64,000 nucleotides of DNA from Ardenticatenales bacterium (GTDB lineage: Bacteria; Chloroflexota; Anaerolineae; Promineifilales; Promineifilaceae): contig JACKBL010000001.1 of assembly GCA_020634515.1 (NCBI GenBank), forward strand, positions 186,001 through 250,000, in the 5' to 3' direction. The translations under genes were made by a program, and so were the position numbers. Below are positions 32,269-41,105 of the stretch, piece by piece (the first letter of the stretch is position 1; each line of letters starts with the position of its first letter). Under the pieces are notes generated by a model. That model did not search any database. It saw only the letters and a program-made list of their open reading frames with translations, and had not been told where the DNA came from.

Positions 32269-33180
32269 ATGAAACAGGTAACCGTGACCATTCCCGCCAC
32301 CAGTGCTAATCTGGGACCCGGCTTTGATTGCCTGGGGCTTGCGCTTGGCCTATACAATCAGGTGACGTTTACACGGCAGGGTGGCGGATTGAGAATCACG
32401 GTCGAGGGAGAAGGGGCTGCTACTATTCCCCGCGACGAGCGGAACCTCGTCTACCGGGCCGCCGCCCGCCTGTTTAGCGAAGCCGACGTTCCTGTTCCTG
32501 GCTTGCATATTCACCAGGTCAATCGCATTCCCGTGAGCAGTGGCCTGGGCAGCAGCGCCGCCGCTGTTCTCGGCGGCATCATGGCCGCGGGAGCGTTTTT
32601 GCCCGCGCCCCCCAACCAGCCGGAGATATTGCGCCTGGCGACGAGGATCGAAGGCCACCCGGACAACATCACACCGGCGATGCTGGGTGGCCTGACTCTG
32701 ATCGTGCAGGAAGCGGGCGAACTGTACGTGGAGCGCATCGACATCCCCGCGTTCCTCGTCATCGTCGTTTTGCCGGAATTTGATTTTCCCACCAGTACGG
32801 CGCGTTCGGTCTTGCCTGCGCATATTTCGCGCCAGGATGCCATCTTCAACGCCAGCCGGCTGGCCCTGCTCATTCGCGCCCTGCAATCGGGTGACATTGC
32901 CGCTTTGCGTCTGGCGATGCAAGACAGACTACACCAGCCCTATCGCCTGCCCATGATTCCGGGCATGGCGGAGGCATTTGCCGCCGTGCAGGGGGCGGGC
33001 GCGGCGGTTGCCCTCAGCGGCGCCGGCCCTTCGCTGCTGGCGATTGCCCCCGATAATTACGTGGAAATCGCGCACCTGGCGGCGGATGCCTTTGCCGCTG
33101 CCGGCCTGAAGGCGCGCACCTGGGTGCTGCCCGTGGATGCGCGGGGCAGCGTGGTGCAAACCCAGGGGGGCGGTCGGTGA
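32269..33180 (+). CDS. thrB: Homoserine kinase
   Basis: This is a 303-residue GHMP kinase. IPATSANLGPGFDCLGLAL is the N-terminal signature, IPVSSGLGSSAAA is the phosphate loop, EGHPDNITPAMLGGLTL and VALSGAGPSLLAI complete the active site. It phosphorylates homoserine on the threonine pathway. The frame extends to 32224, but the family start MKQVTVTIPATSANLG is at 32269. The stop overlaps the thpR start. Confidence 0.92.
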   Translation: MKQVTVTIPATSANLGPGFDCLGLALGLYNQVTFTRQGGGLRITVEGEGAATIPRDERNLVYRAAARLFSEADVPVPGLHIHQVNRIPVSSGLGSSAAAVLGGIMAAGAFLPAPPNQPEILRLATRIEGHPDNITPAMLGGLTLIVQEAGELYVERIDIPAFLVIVVLPEFDFPTSTARSVLPAHISRQDAIFNASRLALLIRALQSGDIAALRLAMQDRLHQPYRLPMIPGMAEAFAAVQGAGAAVALSGAGPSLLAIAPDNYVEIAHLAADAFAAAGLKARTWVLPVDARGSVVQTQGGGR

Positions 33181-33752
33181 AAACGATACGCGCCTTTATC
33201 GCCATTACGCTTCCTGAGGCTGTGCGGCGTCAGTTGGGGGTTGCCTGCCAATCGCTGGCGGCGCAGCTTCCGCCGCGCGCGGTGCGCTGGGTGCAACCGG
33301 CGTTGATACATCTGACGCTGCGTTTCTTGGGGGAGGTGGAAGTGGGAAAAGTGGTGGCGCTGGCCGCCGCGTTGGATCGCGTCGCGGTGAATACGCCTGC
33401 TTTTACCATGAGGCTGGGTGAACTCGGCTGTTTTCCCAATTCGCGCCGCCCACGTGTCATCTGGGTCAGTTTGGAGGATTCAGGCCCGGCGGTGGTTTTG
33501 CAGCGGGCGCTAGAACAGGATTTGGTGGCCGGAGGATGGCCGCCGGAAGATAAGCCATTTCACCCTCATCTGACGTTGGGGCGCGTGAAAGGGGAGGCGG
33601 GGCAGGTGGGGCGGCTTCCGTGGGGGCAGGCATTGGAACCGCTGCCGGTTCCGGTTGAGGCGATTCATCTGATTGAGAGCCAGCTTCGTCCCAGCGGCCC
33701 GATTTATACAAAGCGGCATACAAGCCATTTATGCCTTCCAGGTAACAGCTAA
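33177..33752 (+). CDS. thpR: RNA 2',3'-cyclic phosphodiesterase ThpR
   Basis: This is a 191-residue 2H phosphoesterase with the two HxTx motifs HLTL at residues 45-48 and 131-134 (FHPHLTLGRV). It begins with GTG overlapping the thrB stop (GTGA). The family opens 2',3'-cyclic phosphates and can ligate tRNA halves in vitro. C-terminal ESQLRPSGPIYTKRHTSHL is typical. Confidence 0.88.
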   Translation: MKTIRAFIAITLPEAVRRQLGVACQSLAAQLPPRAVRWVQPALIHLTLRFLGEVEVGKVVALAAALDRVAVNTPAFTMRLGELGCFPNSRRPRVIWVSLEDSGPAVVLQRALEQDLVAGGWPPEDKPFHPHLTLGRVKGEAGQVGRLPWGQALEPLPVPVEAIHLIESQLRPSGPIYTKRHTSHLCLPGNS

Positions 33753-34338
33753 CCCTCTCGAGGGCTGAGCCTGTAGGTAGTTTCGGGCCAGAACCCGGCG
33801 TGACCTTCCAGGAAGGGTTTGTGTTGGGTAATCAGTGGCGATGGCGTTCCAAAAGACAACAGCCCGAGACGAGGTCTCAGGCTGCTATCCCTTCGAGTAT
33901 CCCACACTTCCCAATTGAGCCGCGCACTGTTTGGAGGCTCATAGCTAAGTATATGGGAGGCGCGAGCCAAATTCTACGGTCAAGTCATCAGAAAATGGGC
34001 GCTGTTTCTTCGTGAAATGTGTACAAGTATGGCGCGGGTGGTTGTCGTGGCCGTCAGGTTGGCGGGGGCGAGTTGCGAACCTGTTTTTACAAAACCTACG
34101 CAAAAGGAAAAGCAGCCTATGACGGGTGTCACAGACTGCTAGCCCTTTGAGTATCCCACACTTCCCAATTAAGCCGCGCATATCATTGGAGGCTTGCTAA
34201 TAGTATAGGCAAACCGGCGCGCGAATCATAGAGACAAATTGCCCGAACTTGTGAGAACATTCTTTGTACAAAGGTTACAAGTGGCTATCCAGAAGGGAGG
34301 GATGGGCGCGAAGCTACCAAGTGAATGTTTTTCCTGTC
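33753..34338. repeat. Convergent intergenic region with a duplicated ~105-bp hairpin element
   Basis: Segments 33848-33955 and 34101-34206 share GAGTATCCCACACTTCCCAA followed by TT(G/A)AGCCGCGC and TTGGAGGC. Each is preceded by an inverted repeat (CAGCC...GGCTG) with T-rich flanks on the minus strand, so they may act as terminators for the PucR-type gene. The start of the gap repeats CTAACCCTCTCG-GGCTGAGC seen near 8640. Confidence 0.65.
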
Positions 34339-36027
34339 TCAGAGTGGCAGATTGGGGTGGATTCCGTGAGCTTCGGGGCGCAATTGCCATAGCTTGAGGG
34401 CGAGGTGCATGGCCAGACGCATATCGGCCTGGTTTAGATTTTGCCCCGTCAATTCCTGGATGCGGTCCAGCCGGTAGAGGAGGGTGTTGCGGTGGATGAA
34501 GAGGGATTCGGCGGTTTGGGTGATGTTGCCGTGATGGGCGAAGTAGGCGTCCATTGTTTGCACCAGACTGCTACGATGTTCTTCGTCGTATTGGACCAGG
34601 GGGCCGATGACGTGGGTGCAAAAGGCGCGCACGGTGGGGATGTCTTCGATCTGGCCCAGAAGCTGGAAAATTCCCAGGCTGTGGAAATCTACCAGTCGGT
34701 TGAGGTGCAGGCGCTGGCCGAGGCGCATGGCCTGGACGGCCTCTTCATAGACGGTGGGCCATTCGGCCAGGCTGGCGGCAGGTCCGCTGATGCCCGTAAC
34801 CAGTTGTGCTTCGGGAAATTCCGCTTCTAGTTGTTCGCGCACACGTTTTTCCAGCTCCTTGACGGTGTTCATGTTTTCGCCGTCGCTACTTTTCAGGGCC
34901 TGGAAGACGCAGACGTGGTCTTCACTGTAGACGTGTAATAGCGCGGGGCGTTTGTGCGTGGTGAGGAGCCAGTTGATGGTTGTGGTGAGGCGGCGGAGGG
35001 AGGGTGCGTTGGGACTGTTCCAGGTGAAGGTGAGGATGGCGTGGAGTTGCTTGGTGTCGTGGTCGAGGCGGGATTCGAGGCGTTCGATTTCTTTTTGGGG
35101 GAGTGTGCCTGCCAGCAGCCCTTCGAGAAAGTCGCCGCGCAGGGCTTTTTTTGCCTCGCTGATCGCTTTGGCTTTCGCCATTTCCAGCGCGCAGGCGGCA
35201 GCTCCATGTTCGACGGTGAGAGTGTCGAGCATGTCCAGTTCGTCCGCCAGGCCGATGACGGAGACGTAGCCGCGGGCGCGGTCGCCGGAAATGATGGGGC
35301 TGACGAGGCGCGCCATGCCGTGGCCTTCGGTTTCGATGGGCAGAAGTTGCTGCCAGTAGCTTTGAGCGACTTTGGTGACGGCTTTGCGATTGCGCAGGAT
35401 CGGTGGCAGGTTGTCGCGCTGGTTGAGCCAGCGCAGGAGTTGGGTTTCGTCAACGAGGAGGCTGAGGGGGCGGCTGATGGCCTGGGTTTCCAGGCGTTTG
35501 TCCTGGACGACGATGATTTTGCCGGTGAGTTGGGACATGACTTCGGACATGGCGGCCAGGCCTTGTCCTTCGCGGGACATTTCGGCGAGGCGACGGTAGA
35601 GTTGCATGCCGCGTTCGCTGGTTTGTTTCTGGCGGTCAAGCAGGAGGGAGATGACGTTTTGCAGGATGTCGCGGAGGGTGTTTTGTGCCGGCACAATCAA
35701 TATCGGCAGATCATGTGCGCGCGCCTCTTCCGTGGTTGTGTCGGGTAGGGGAGCAAAGGTGAGGATGCCGGCAATTTCCAATGCAATCAACTCGCGCACA
35801 CCCTGGAGAATGCCGGCAGGCGTGGAGGTGGAGAGGAGAGATGCCGGCAAAATTGCCAGATCGCCCCCTCTTACCTGCTGGGATAGTTCCTCCCAACTCA
35901 CCAGCGTCGCCGCCCAGTTAACCGGCTGCTGCCGAAAATCGTGACCGTTGATCACCGTCGTACTTAATGGCAAAGCCAGGCGCAGGACATCCCCAATCGT
36001 TACCTGTTGTGGCGCCAGTTGTGTCAT
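34339..36027 (-). CDS. PucR-family transcriptional regulator
   Basis: This encodes about 562 residues. The N-terminal PucR domain (TIGDVLRLALPLSTTVINGHDF, VNWAATLVSWEELSQQVRGGDLAILPASLL) senses a small molecule. A GGDEF-like middle (DTKQLHAILTFTW...VFQALKSSDGENMN) precedes the C-terminal helix-turn-helix (HHGNITQTAESLFIHRNTLLYRLDRIQELTG). The family controls purine or nitrogen catabolism. A GAGG site lies six bases before the ATG at 36027; an ATG at 36033 overlaps that site. No target operon is adjacent. Confidence 0.85.
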   Translation of the reverse strand: MTQLAPQQVTIGDVLRLALPLSTTVINGHDFRQQPVNWAATLVSWEELSQQVRGGDLAILPASLLSTSTPAGILQGVRELIALEIAGILTFAPLPDTTTEEARAHDLPILIVPAQNTLRDILQNVISLLLDRQKQTSERGMQLYRRLAEMSREGQGLAAMSEVMSQLTGKIIVVQDKRLETQAISRPLSLLVDETQLLRWLNQRDNLPPILRNRKAVTKVAQSYWQQLLPIETEGHGMARLVSPIISGDRARGYVSVIGLADELDMLDTLTVEHGAAACALEMAKAKAISEAKKALRGDFLEGLLAGTLPQKEIERLESRLDHDTKQLHAILTFTWNSPNAPSLRRLTTTINWLLTTHKRPALLHVYSEDHVCVFQALKSSDGENMNTVKELEKRVREQLEAEFPEAQLVTGISGPAASLAEWPTVYEEAVQAMRLGQRLHLNRLVDFHSLGIFQLLGQIEDIPTVRAFCTHVIGPLVQYDEEHRSSLVQTMDAYFAHHGNITQTAESLFIHRNTLLYRLDRIQELTGQNLNQADMRLAMHLALKLWQLRPEAHGIHPNLPL

Positions 36028-36033
36028 CGTCAT

Positions 36034-36214
36034 CCTCGCGGCTTGTCGAACTGCGCACTCCTACAGAGGGTCTCAGCATCGAAAATGCGTCCCATCAATA
36101 AAAAAGGATACAACCAGACCCAATGGCCTGGTCGATCCCTTATTGTTATACAGAAAGAATGGAGATCGGCAATAGCAACCTGACGAAGAAAGGCTGTGAC
36201 TATACAGGTCATCT
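36034..36214. other. Region upstream of the PucR-type gene
   Basis: It holds an imperfect inverted repeat (CAATAA...ACCAG/CTGGT...TTATTG, 36097-36150) and no gene. Confidence 0.35.
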
Positions 36215-36298
36215 GCCCAGATTGGACCCATTTGCTCTGGTTAAATCCTGTTAATGTCTACAAAATTGGTCCAATCTCTCGGAGACGTGAATAGTTAC
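36215..36298. repeat. GATTGGACCAATT long-hairpin repeat, copy 2
   Basis: CCCAGATTGGACCCATTTGCTCTGG ... AAATTGGTCCAATCTC...GTTAC (written in parts), the same family as 17155 and 59687, with a somewhat diverged middle. Confidence 0.7.
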
Positions 36299-36326
36299 GG
36301 AAGGCTAACGATGCTGGTTCGTGCCT

Positions 36327-36439
36327 TATTCCGTCATCAGTCCTTAGTAACCGTCCGAAAACAACTTCACGTTTTCATCGGACGGTTACTGACAAGCTGT
36401 TCGCACAATTCCACTAGCTTAATTGCGAACAGCCACTTA
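36327..36439. repeat. Two-hairpin dispersed repeat, copy 2
   Basis: AGTAACCGTCCGA/TCGGACGGTTACT and GCTGTTCGCA/TGCGAACAGC hairpins. Compared with copy 1 (2947-3055), the second stem carries T-A where copy 1 has C-G, preserving pairing. It abuts the stop codon of the hybrid kinase gene. Confidence 0.75.
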
Positions 36440-38485
36440 ATCTGTTGCCCCGACGCTGATAGGCAGGCGCACCACAAAAGTTGTCCCGTTGCCGGCATTA
36501 CTGATGACTTCGATAGTCCCGCCGTGTTGTTCAACAATGCGATGGCTCGTGGAAAGCCCCAGACCCGTCCCTTTCCCCGGAGCTTTGGTTGTATAAAATG
36601 GCTCAAAAATGCGTTCCCGCTGCGTTTGCGTCATCCCGACACCATTATCACACACCACCACCTGCAATTTCTGCCCGGAATCATCCAGGCGGGTTATGAC
36701 GTCCAGTTGCCGCTCTCCCTCTTGCTCTTGCAGTGCATCGCGCGCATTGATAAACAAGTTGATCCACACCGTTTTCAAATGATCGGCGCTGGCAAAAGCG
36801 GAAGGTAGCCCTGGGGTTAACTGCATGGTAACGTGGATGTGGGCCGTCTGTAATTGATAGGAAACGAGGTTTAGCGCCTGTCGCAGGGATTCATTAATAT
36901 CCGTCGGCGCGAAAAGATATTCCTCCTGGCGGGCAAAATCAAGCAGCCCACGCACGACTTTGTTGGCGCGTTCGCTCGCCTGCACCAGCAGATCCACCAG
37001 TTCGTATCGGTCGTCCTCCTCAGGAACGCTCATTCTAAGCATGGCGGAGCCGGCCGTAATCACGGCCAGGGGGTTATTGATCTCGTGTGTGATACCCGCG
37101 GCCAACTGGCCAATCGCCGCCAGTTTGTCCGCCTGCGCCAAAGAGAATTCCAACCGCTTTTTCTCGGTGACATCTTGCCAGATGACAACGGCCTGGGCGG
37201 ATTCCGTCTGCGGTCCGGGGATGGGGTAGGCATTCACCTCCCACTCGCGCGGCATCCGCAGGTCATCAAAGACACGCACGACCCAGCCGGACGTGGTTTT
37301 GTGGCGCAGCGTTTCCGCTACGGCACAACCCGCGCAAGGGGTGTCAAGTTGGAAAAAAGCCCGGTAGCAAACCTGGTTGACCAGGGCGACGGCGGGCGCA
37401 TTGTGTTCATTGAGGGTGCTTCTGTTGACGGCGGTGATGCGCCACTGTTCATCAACCGTGTAGATAGGGTGCAGAATACCGTCGATCACGGCTTGTAGGC
37501 GGTCGCGTCCCTTGAGCAGGGCTTGCTGCTGTTGGCGCACGCTTTGGAACAACCAGGCATTCTCCACCGCCCGCCCCACGGCGCTGGAAAGCGCGGTGAA
37601 GAGAGCCGTATCTACGTCGGTGAAGTCGCCGTGGTTCTTGTTCAGGGCCAGCAGCACGCCAACACCGCGGCGGCGCACATGCAAGGGGGCCGCCAGGAGG
37701 GTACGCACCGGGAATCCGCGAGGGGCGTCTGTGAGGGCGAAGCGTGGATCGGTGGAAGGGTTGTTGAGACAGACGATTTGCTGCTGCGTGAAGACGTGCC
37801 CGACGATGCCCTGGCTGGCAACCACGGGAGGAAAGGCGTAAGGGGCGTGATTGGTGGTAATTTGCCGGCAAAACAGCATCCCCTGCCGTTCGTGAAACAG
37901 AAAAATAGCCGCGAGTTCCACGTCCAGTATCTGGCGCGCGCCTTCAACCGTGGCCTCAAACACCAGCTTAGGATCGCGCAGCGAGGTCAGCACCGTACTT
38001 GCCTCATTGAGCAGCGCCAACTGGCGACTCTGGTGCTGCAACTGTTTTTCCAGTCGGTGGGATCGCAGAATCGTGTTCACGCGCGCCAGCAGTTCCTGGT
38101 GATGATACGGCTTGGTGATGTAGTCGTCCGCTCCCGCGGACAGCGCCTCAACGCGCTCATCGGTGCTGGTGGTGGCGGTGAGGATGATCACGCGGGTGTA
38201 TTGCAATGCGGCGTGCTGCCTGATCCAGCGCAGTAGTTCGCCGCCGCTTAGCTCGGGCATACGCATATCCAGCAGCACCAGGTCAAAGGGCGCGGCGGGC
38301 CCTTCGCAGGCAGCGAGGAGGGCGCGTCTGGCGGCGGCGCCATCGTAGGCAATGGATACCTGGTAATTGGTTTGGGTTACCAGGTAGTCATGCAGCGATT
38401 GGGCAATATCTGGCTCATCATCTACAACCAGAATGCGCGTTTTGTTAGGATTGGGGATGAGCGCCAGTCCGGGTTGGAGGAACAA
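36437..38485 (-). CDS. Hybrid REC-GAF-PAS sensor histidine kinase
   Basis: This encodes about 682 residues from a TTG start two bases after the stop of the response regulator gene. Order: REC receiver (ILVVDDEPDI, LVLLDMRMPE, AGADDYITKPYHHQELL), GAF (LDVELAAIFLFHERQGMLFC...VGVLLALNKNHGDF), PAS with a C-x2-C (DTPCAGCAVAETLR), HisKA (LAAGITHEINNPLAVI, phospho-His) and HATPase (NLFINARDAL, VCDNGVGM, GKGTGLGL). The N-terminal receiver makes it a likely relay partner of the adjacent OmpR-type regulator. A longer ATG frame reaches into that gene and is discarded. Confidence 0.82.
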   Translation of the reverse strand: MFLQPGLALIPNPNKTRILVVDDEPDIAQSLHDYLVTQTNYQVSIAYDGAAARRALLAACEGPAAPFDLVLLDMRMPELSGGELLRWIRQHAALQYTRVIILTATTSTDERVEALSAGADDYITKPYHHQELLARVNTILRSHRLEKQLQHQSRQLALLNEASTVLTSLRDPKLVFEATVEGARQILDVELAAIFLFHERQGMLFCRQITTNHAPYAFPPVVASQGIVGHVFTQQQIVCLNNPSTDPRFALTDAPRGFPVRTLLAAPLHVRRRGVGVLLALNKNHGDFTDVDTALFTALSSAVGRAVENAWLFQSVRQQQQALLKGRDRLQAVIDGILHPIYTVDEQWRITAVNRSTLNEHNAPAVALVNQVCYRAFFQLDTPCAGCAVAETLRHKTTSGWVVRVFDDLRMPREWEVNAYPIPGPQTESAQAVVIWQDVTEKKRLEFSLAQADKLAAIGQLAAGITHEINNPLAVITAGSAMLRMSVPEEDDRYELVDLLVQASERANKVVRGLLDFARQEEYLFAPTDINESLRQALNLVSYQLQTAHIHVTMQLTPGLPSAFASADHLKTVWINLFINARDALQEQEGERQLDVITRLDDSGQKLQVVVCDNGVGMTQTQRERIFEPFYTTKAPGKGTGLGLSTSHRIVEQHGGTIEVISNAGNGTTFVVRLPISVGATD

Positions 38486-38487
38486 CG

Positions 38488-39207
38488 TTATGATCCCTGA
38501 AATGTATAGCCGTGACCCTGAACGGTGAGAATATAGATGGGATTGCTGGGTTCCGGTTCCACTTTCTCGCGTAAGTTTTTGATGTGGGCGCGCACGAGTT
38601 CGGGACTGCCTGTATCGCGCGGATAGTCCCATACATCTTGCAGAAGTTGCTGGCTGGTGAAGATGCGGCCCGCGTTGCTCATGAGATGGTAAAGGAGGTC
38701 GAATTGGACGTTGGTGAGTTGGGCGGAGCCGACGGGCGTGGTGACGATGAAGCTGCGACAATCCAGGCTGACGTCACCGACGACGAGGTTGTTGATGGTG
38801 GCGGGGGCGTGGTTCAGGATAGGGGTGGTGCGGCGCAGAATGGCCTGGACGCGCAGTTGCAGCTCTTCCATGTTGAAGGGTTTTGCCAGGTAATCATCCG
38901 CGCCGGCACGGAAGCCCTCAATTTTGTCTTCGTCTTTACCGCGGGCGGTGAGGAAGAGGACGGGTATGTTGAGGAGGAGGGGGTCGCTGCGAATTTGCCG
39001 GCATACCTGGTACCCATCCGTCCCCGTCATGACAATATCCAGAATGAACAGATCAGGGCGATGGCGGCGGGCTAACTGCAATCCCTCTGTGCCGCTGCGC
39101 GCCGTCATTGAATGATAGCCATATGTTTTCAGCGCTCGCTGCAACAAGCGAGTCACCAGTTCATCATCATCAATAATCAAGACCGTCTGTTGGGTAGGGG
39201 GGTGCAT
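38488..39207 (-). CDS. OmpR-family two-component response regulator
   Basis: This is a 239-residue protein: receiver with acidic pair DDDE, phospho-Asp in LFILDIVMTGTDGYQ and Lys in YLAKPF, then a winged helix (VQFDLLYHLMSNAGRIFTSQQLLQDVWDYPRDTGSPELVRAHIKNLREKVEPEPSNPIYILTVQGHGYTF, family pattern). It is the first gene of a two-gene operon with the hybrid kinase, and targets are unknown. Confidence 0.88.
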   Translation of the reverse strand: MHPPTQQTVLIIDDDELVTRLLQRALKTYGYHSMTARSGTEGLQLARRHRPDLFILDIVMTGTDGYQVCRQIRSDPLLLNIPVLFLTARGKDEDKIEGFRAGADDYLAKPFNMEELQLRVQAILRRTTPILNHAPATINNLVVGDVSLDCRSFIVTTPVGSAQLTNVQFDLLYHLMSNAGRIFTSQQLLQDVWDYPRDTGSPELVRAHIKNLREKVEPEPSNPIYILTVQGHGYTFQGS

Positions 39208-39862
39208 TTGCTTTAAGCCTCTTGGTTACTAGCAGGCCTGGCTGAGAAGGGCGCATTCGTGAAAAGATTCGGAATTGGACGAACGCGCTGGAAGGATTCC
39301 TGTCTGTGGAAAGGTCCCATGTTAACGCTACAACCCCGAAGGGTTAAACAGGCGTCAGTATGGCGATTGCGGGTAGGCGATGGATTTTCCGTGCCGTACG
39401 CCTACGGTTTTGCCCTTTTGCGATAAAACCCGGCAAAATGATCCGCTGTCTCCCTGTTAGCAGATCGTTCTGCGCCTGCGGCGCGGCCCCGTGCGCAGAT
39501 GCACTGGGGCAACTTTCTTACGGACAATGTAACTGCTAAGCCAGATTGGACCTATTTCACCAGAGAGCGTTAGTAGCTACTAGATAATTATAATAGGCAA
39601 AAGAGCCTTTTTGCAAAGCAGATAGAAATAACCCCAGAAAAATCTCCACACGCCGATGGTGTTTTATGTCAGGAGCCAACCGTATCTTCTCAAAAAAGGG
39701 TGGTAACGTTGGTTGAGCCTGCCGAAACCAACGGCCTTCGACAAGCTCAGGCTGCGTTTCCCCCGAAATATCGAGAATTGACAGCCAACCGACGACAAAT
39801 CATGCCGGCACCGTGGATTCTCATTTTCTTCGTGTCCATCCGCGCTCGTCCATGTTCCCCAC
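39208..39862. repeat. Intergenic region with remnants of several repeats
   Basis: 39240-39330 is a diverged GCGCATCCGT-type repeat, 39529-39580 is a deleted copy of the GATTGGACC hairpin, and 39709-39755 is a TGAGCCTGCCGAA inverted repeat. No gene is seen; the response regulator promoter should lie near 39215-39300. Confidence 0.55.
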
Positions 39863-40915
39863 CTATTCTTCATTGCTTTCCAGAAATGCTTGCAGCGTCT
39901 TATAGATCCCCGTGATGGTTTCTTGACGCGGCGCATAGAGGCGGCGGTTATTGGCGTCGATAGTCAGGCGGATCATGCCGGCAACGCGTAGGGATCGCAG
40001 GTGATGTGTTACTGTGGGGGGGCGCAACCGCAGCCGCCGCGCCAGGTCCGCGGGCGTCATGGGGGCGGCGTTGAGGTAGCGCAGGATGCGCAGGCGGGTG
40101 GGGTCGGCCAATGCCTTTAATGCATTGTAAAGCATGTCCGGGACGACTTCGCCGGGAATCAAGGAGACGCTGTCCGGACGGGCGCCAAAGAGGAACAGGC
40201 GTTGTTTTTTTGAGTATGGAACCAGAGCTACCAGGGGTGAAATCCAGAAGGAGGGGATAAGAATGAGTTCTTCTGTTTCGGGGGCCTGGCTGAAACTGAC
40301 TCCGTGGGCCAGTTCGTCCAGCAGTTCGGACAGGGGAAGACGCGAGGCCATTTTCTGGGAGCGGACGACAGCGTCGCGGAGGACGGGTTGAATGCGTGTT
40401 TCCTCTTCGGCGAAGAACACGGCGTGGAACATTTTCAGGCCGTCGAGAAGCTGTTCGCCGACGCGCTCACACTGTGACCACAGTTCCAGAGCACGATGGA
40501 CCGTTTTCCGTTTTGGCGCGCGTTCTTCGTACTGTTTCAGGAATTCCTGCAGGTACTGCTGGTCGTCGTCGTTCCAACTTCCCCGGCTGGCGATGTCCTG
40601 GAGGCGTTCGGTGATAGCTGCCGGCACATGCTCGCCCAGAACCAAACTTGGCAAACGCTCGGCAGCCGGAAGCCGCGCCAGATGCGTGAGGAGAGTGGCG
40701 CTGTCCTTCGGAGCCGGCAATTCGTAAATCCAGGAGACCGGAGGAAACATGATTTCCAGGATTTCTCCCAGCGCTTCCCGTTCCGCCGTGGGCAAACGCG
40801 ACCGGACGCCCGCGGCCCAGGCGCGGCGCAGTCCGTAATCCTCGGGATGATAGAGGACGTGGAGGCTAACAAAAAAATCGTAAGCAGTACCAATATCCCA
40901 GGAGAGGTTTGTCAT
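39863..40915 (-). CDS. ArsR-like winged-helix regulator with large N-terminal domain
   Basis: This is a 350-residue protein. The last ~95 residues are an ArsR-type helix-turn-helix (LKALADPTRLRILRYLNAAPMTPADLARRLRLRPPTVTHHLRSLRVAGMI, family pattern). The N-terminal ~240 residues are helical and of a type often seen in Chloroflexota/Firmicutes ArsR-like proteins (LHVLYHPEDYGLRRAWAAG), without clear metal ligands. A metal-independent sensor is likely. It is transcribed away from the gene at 41106. Confidence 0.75.
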   Translation of the reverse strand: MTNLSWDIGTAYDFFVSLHVLYHPEDYGLRRAWAAGVRSRLPTAEREALGEILEIMFPPVSWIYELPAPKDSATLLTHLARLPAAERLPSLVLGEHVPAAITERLQDIASRGSWNDDDQQYLQEFLKQYEERAPKRKTVHRALELWSQCERVGEQLLDGLKMFHAVFFAEEETRIQPVLRDAVVRSQKMASRLPLSELLDELAHGVSFSQAPETEELILIPSFWISPLVALVPYSKKQRLFLFGARPDSVSLIPGEVVPDMLYNALKALADPTRLRILRYLNAAPMTPADLARRLRLRPPTVTHHLRSLRVAGMIRLTIDANNRRLYAPRQETITGIYKTLQAFLESNEE

Positions 40916-41057
40916 GGTGACTCAGTTTACCCTGAAATGCGAATGATGACCATAATCATTTGTGTCAATACAGGTGCGACGCCCTTTTACATGGTGCTGC
41001 ATCATTATGATACTGGCGTTCACAAGTGCGTCGCACCTCTGGATGGCGTGAAGCAAA

Positions 41058-41092
41058 TGAAGAAGCCTGTCGTATGTCTCACAGGCTTCTTC
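41058..41092. terminator. Hairpin terminator of the AHSA1-PDZ-DinB gene
   Basis: AGAAGCCTGT/ACAGGCTTCT with an 11-base loop just after the stop at 41106. The T tract is weak, so it may rely on pausing or act in both directions. Confidence 0.55.
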
Positions 41093-41105
41093 GCGGAAAA
41101 GGGGA

